Of a stretch of 64,000 nt of DNA, positions 60,215-64,000 are shown piece after piece. A model generated the notes under the pieces. That model worked only from the letters and a program-made list of their open reading frames with translations. It did not search any database and was not told where the DNA came from. Numbering within the stretch: the stretch's first letter is position 1; each line of letters opens with the position of its first letter. Source of the DNA: Ceratopteris richardii (lineage: Eukaryota > Streptophyta > Polypodiopsida > Polypodiales > Pteridaceae); NCBI GenBank assembly GCA_020310875.1, contig CM035407.1, positions 218,177,145 to 218,241,144 on the forward strand, read 5' to 3'. The position numbers and the translations under genes are program-made.

Positions 60215-61862
60215 TTAATAATTCTTCCAGCTAAAATTTGTAAAGTGAAAGTGACAAGGTAGACTATTTGAAGCCATGATGAAAGGTCTCGTCCATATAA
60301 TTTTGAATTTTTTGGGTTTTCTTTTCAATTTAGAATTGGAAAATAAAACCACTTCACCAATGTTGAAAATAGGAGTTTCTAGGTTATCATCATGCCATCT
60401 TATTTTTTGGTTCCACAATGCTTGTAGTAACAAAAAACGTTTGTACCTATCTACCTCTTGATTGCATAGAGTTTCTAGATGCAGTCCCAAAGATTTTTTG
60501 GGCAGGAGTCACTATTGCTACTATTCTAAGATTGAAGGCTTGTAATTCCAATGGTAAAATTTCTTGAATCCCGAATGTTGATTTAAACAGAATAAATTTG
60601 ACGGCCACCTTGTATGTGATATGGTAAGCCTTGAGTGTAGCAGGTAAATATTGATCCTAGTTTTGATAATGTTCCATGACTAATTTGTATAGGATGTGCA
60701 ATAAAACTAAATTAGTGCTTTTTGCAAGGCAATTGTGCTTGGATAATATCAAAAATTGAATCTATGTCGAATTTTGTGCGCTCTGGTAATATTTTGGATG
60801 AAAAGATTGATGAAATGTGTTCATCTATCATAAACTAGTTCTAAGGGTTAGCCAAAGCTAATACAAATTTCTTTGGTTAAGAAGCGCTATTGCTACTCTA
60901 TTTCTCCTTTAAGGGGTCAATATTTCAACCATCTAGTAGCATAATCAGCACAAGTAATAATATGCATATTCCTTGTACTACCACTTCAAGAGATGGATCC
61001 AATAAAATGTAGTTCCCATATCTAGAAAGACTCTAATGGTATTATGGGTTGTAGTGAAAATATATGCTATGGTAGAGGCTCTCCTCTCTTTGACAAGTCA
61101 GAAATAGAAATATAATGTCAGACATCCTTCGAAAGAGTAGGCCAGCATAGGCGAGATTGCCTAATTTTCATAAAGTAACTCATTAACTCCAATTCAAAGT
61201 GCCTTGCCATAGGTTTGTGATGATCTTCAATAATTATAGTCGAATACCCACAAGGCTCCACACATCAAAGCAAGTCTCCAATGATATCCTTGTAAGATAG
61301 TTCAACCTTTAGAATTCAAAATCAATAACTTCGAAGAACTAATCCCTACCTTGTGGTAGTACTAAAGTATGAAGACATAACCTATTTTCGAGAAAAGCTC
61401 ATAATGTCTCATATCAAGTATAATTAACAATTGACTTGTGAATGTGAGGTTGTGATCTCAAATCCCCTCTTTGGTAGATGAGAGGCTTTCTAATTCCACT
61501 CAATTAAAGAGTGTTTGCACATAGCCAACGACTCCCAACAACCATCAAGGGAGTCATGGGTTTAGGGAAGCCAAAGATGCCAAAGTCCTATGCCTTAGAG
61601 GATGCCTTAGAGTAAATAAAGGTTTAAGCATAGACATAAAATGTAGGTTGAGGTCTAGGAACTAGAATTGAAACAGAAGCTAGAAAGCAAAATAGTAATA
61701 TGAAATAGAAAACTAAACTAGAAAACAAAAACAAAACTAGAACCAAAACTGGACTGTGATTGAGATCTGAATTGATCTCCGAATAGATAACAATCAAACA
61801 CAAAACTAAAGAGCATTGGAAACCCTCTACAGAGATGCACGTAGGCTTTGATACCACTATTG
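60215..61862 (-). pseudogene. Gypsy fragment with integrase and primer site
   Basis: On the minus strand, IITCADYATRWLKY (core) lies at about 60915-60960 and YLPATLKAYHITYKVAVKFI at about 60595-60655. The C-terminal part RYKRFLLLQALWNQKIRWHD, then GEVVLFSNSKLKRKPKKFKI, is at 60215-60490. A primer site, TGGTATCAAAGC, lies at 61847-61858, beside an LTR-like start (tgtaggatcttatg at 61863). Heavily broken. Confidence 0.72.
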
Positions 61863-62022
61863 TAGGATCTTATGTAGATTTGTACATGGAGAGTAAGAAA
61901 ATTCAAAACACACAAAAAGAAAGTTACACAATAGAAAAAAGGTACACAATATTGGGTGCAAACTCCCCCCATGCACTTTGTTTGATGAGTCGACATAGTG
62001 CATGTATTATAGGATTTTAATA
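61863..62022. other. Possible partial LTR of the 60215-61862 Gypsy
   Basis: Starts TGTAGGATC next to the primer site and is cut short by the Copia LTR at 62023. No partner copy was found, so the assignment is tentative. Confidence 0.4.
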
Positions 62023-62535
62023 TGTTAGAAATACGTATTATAATGAGGGTTGCACTTCAAAAAGTAGGCATAAAAGTAAAAATTTTCTCTCTTTTATGGA
62101 GATCCTTTTCTTTTATTATCAAGATCACTATTTTTATGGCTTTCTAGAAAGAACCTTCTATGTGTCACGAGGAAGGAGATAAGAAAGAGAGCTCACATAC
62201 ACACTCTCACTCTCAAGGAGAAGCACACACACAAATTGAGGCAAAGAAGAGTAATCTTCTTCTTCTTCTTCTATTACATAAAAAGTAATGTACAAGAATG
62301 ACCTAAAACAAGAATACAACTATTGCAATATATAAAGACGAGTACATAAGGAAAAACCTAATGTGCCTGAATGAGTGAGTTGAAAATTGTGCCATCACTC
62401 TCGATAGATAAATCTAGTAAAGCTCAATGAAGTGCCCCTGACATATACCGACGTGACCACTATGCATGTCAAAAAACTAAAAGAAGTGAAACCTGTTATC
62501 CTGGATCATCACCTGTTGAGCTTGATATCTCAACA
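62023..62535 (-). repeat. 3' LTR of the right-edge Copia
   Basis: 513 bp, TGTTAGAAATACG to TGATATCTCAACA on the plus strand, followed by ctccccctcaagc (purine tract on the minus strand). Includes a short (TTC)n run at 62257-62272. Confidence 0.85.
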
Positions 62536-63230
62536 CTCCCCCTCAAGCTCAACGCCATGTCCTCTAATCCAAGCATCTTTCGAAACTTCTTCATCTTCTC
62601 TACTCCACGTGCTTTAGTGAGAATATTAGCAACCTGCTCATCTGTTCTCACATAAACAAGATCAATATCCCCTGCTAATACCTTCTCTCTCATGAAGTGA
62701 TAATGTACCTCGATATGCTTTGTTCTAGCATGAAAAATAGGGTTCCGTGCTAACTGTATGCTGCTAAGATTATCACAATAGATGGTGATAGGCTTTTGCA
62801 CTTCCACACCTAAATCTGCACGTAGCATCTGCAGCCATGATGCTTCACATGTTGCCATTGCAGCAACTCTATACTCAACCTCTATACTCAAGAAAGCAAC
62901 AGTGGGTTGCTTCTTGCTACTCCATGTAATAGCTGCACTCCCAAGTGAGAATAGAAAGCCACCAGTAGATCTTCTATCAGGAATGCTACCAACCTTATCT
63001 TCATCGGTGTATCCATGAAACTGCAAATCAACACTAGCTTCATAGAACGATGCATAATCCAAAGTAGCACTCACATAACATAGAGTATGCCTCAAAGCAT
63101 CCAAATGTGGCTTCCTGGGAACTTGCATGAATTGATTTTCAAATCCAATAGTGTAGCTTAAATCAGGCCTTGTAATTGTGAGATATATAAGACTTCCCAC
63201 AACTTTCCTGTACATAGTAGCATTTTCCAA
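62536..63230 (-). pseudogene. Copia RNase H of the right-edge element
   Basis: MYRKVVGSLIYLTITRPDLS, FHGYTDEDKVGSIPDRRSTG, STGGFLFSLGSAAITWSSKK, IYCDNLSSIQLARNPIFHAR and HIEVHYHFMREKVLAGDIDL are all standard Copia RNase H blocks, in one long frame (about 230 residues). Confidence 0.93.
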
Positions 63231-63465
63231 TGTTCACCTCATGTAGTATCCAACTTCAAATTCTGATCTAATGGCATAAAAATTGGCTTACAATCAACCA
63301 TACCATACTTTTGCAGCATATTAAGCATATTGCCTTGGCGACATCCATATACCTGTTTTTGTATGTATAAAATCAATGTCCAAGAAGTAGCGCAACACAC
63401 CAAGATCTTTCATGTCAAATTCTTGCAACAGAAGTTGCTTTACCTCTTTGATGCCTTCTTCATTA

Positions 63466-64000
63466 TCACCACCTAATCAAGTCATCAACATAGATAGCCA
63501 CAATTGTGATGCCATCATCACCCTTCCTTGCATATAGTGAATGATCTGCATCACACATAGAAAACCCAATGGTGGTTAAGTAATCAGCAATCCTTGCATG
63601 CCATGCAGGAGCAGCTTGCATCAGCCCATAAAAAGCCTTTTGCAACTTGCAAACATACTCTAGATGCTTTGAAACTTCATATCCTTGTGCTTGGTGCATG
63701 TATACTTCTTCCTATAACTCACCATGTAAGAAAAATTCTTCACATCCATCTGATGCAAAGTCCATCCTTTTGCTGTTGCTAATGCAACAAGTGTTCTGAC
63801 AGTAGACATTTTAGCGATAGGGCTGAATTTTTCCTCATAATCAATGCCATATGTTTGTGCATATCCTTTTGCTACTAATCGTGCTTTGTACCTGCTTATG
63901 CTTCCATCAGTGTTGTGCTTTACCTGGTAAACCCACTTACATCATATGGCTTTCTTCCCTTGCAGTAATGGAGCTAGCTTCCATGTATCATTTCCATAAA
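63466..64000 (-). pseudogene. Copia reverse transcriptase, partial at window edge
   Basis: [36 protein letters not shown] and IVAIYVDDLI (active site) lie at 63466-63699. Upstream, towards 64000, [17 protein letters not shown]-type and LHQMDVKNF-type segments are visible. Fossil. Confidence 0.9.

Larger units (their letters stand above)
62023..64000 (-). mobile_element. Ty1/copia element, 3' part, runs off the window
   Basis: A 3' LTR, purine tract, RNase H and RT are present on the minus strand; the rest lies beyond 64000. Several breaks. A different family from both other Copias by LTR sequence. Confidence 0.9.

Overview
The window looks like repeat-dense nuclear DNA from a land plant with a large genome. 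The evidence is plant-type Ty1/copia and Ty3/gypsy elements with initiator-methionine-tRNA primer sites, a plant LINE with a zinc-knuckle ORF1, very long (CA)n/(GA)n/(TA)n arrays, and small GT-AG introns. The bulk and nesting of the elements would suit a gymnosperm or a fern, but the sequence alone does not settle the species. No intact ordinary host gene, rRNA or tRNA gene was recognised.

Layout, left to right. 556-6930 is a complete but broken Copia element on the minus strand with 1,059-bp LTRs. 9110-14655 is an old plus-strand Gypsy chromovirus whose gag is split by a solo LTR (10009-11065) related to the first element. 14860-15760 holds a 160-bp tandem repeat, followed by two pieces of a transposase-like gene (15717-16010 and 16283-17010). 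17650-24915 is a plant LINE with ORF1 and ORF2, whose reverse transcriptase is split by a 2.4-kb LTR-like element (20441-22837). 24920-27343 is two CA-rich microsatellite blocks bracketing a 1-kb stretch that holds three exon-like segments on the minus strand.

27353-46740 is a nest. A chromovirus integrase fragment (27353-28650) continues with its chromodomain only at about 46540-46740. The 17.8 kb between holds an old Gypsy RT/RNase H fragment, a 5' Copia fragment (31846-34553), CA- and CT-rich spacer, and the youngest element, a nearly complete minus-strand Gypsy (37230-45944, LTRs about 2% different, target-site duplication visible). 46886-57020 is mostly microsatellite and spacer with two copies of an unidentified 1.2-1.35-kb unit (47625-48825 and 55660-57019) and a second copy of a dispersed repeat first met at 28645. 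57020-59161 is a second, 3' fragment of the 31846 Copia family. 60215-61862 is a Gypsy integrase fragment, and 62023-64000 is the 3' end of another minus-strand Copia that runs off the window.

The genes here do not form a host pathway; the window records successive insertions. The inferred order is: chromovirus and LINE first, then the split-making insertions, with the 37230-45944 Gypsy last. The less ordinary items are the three-exon minus-strand segment at 25684-26219, the transposase-like pair at 15717-17010, the W-box-like array in the young Gypsy LTRs, the LTR-like element inside the LINE, and the duplicated unit at 47.6 and 55.7 kb.
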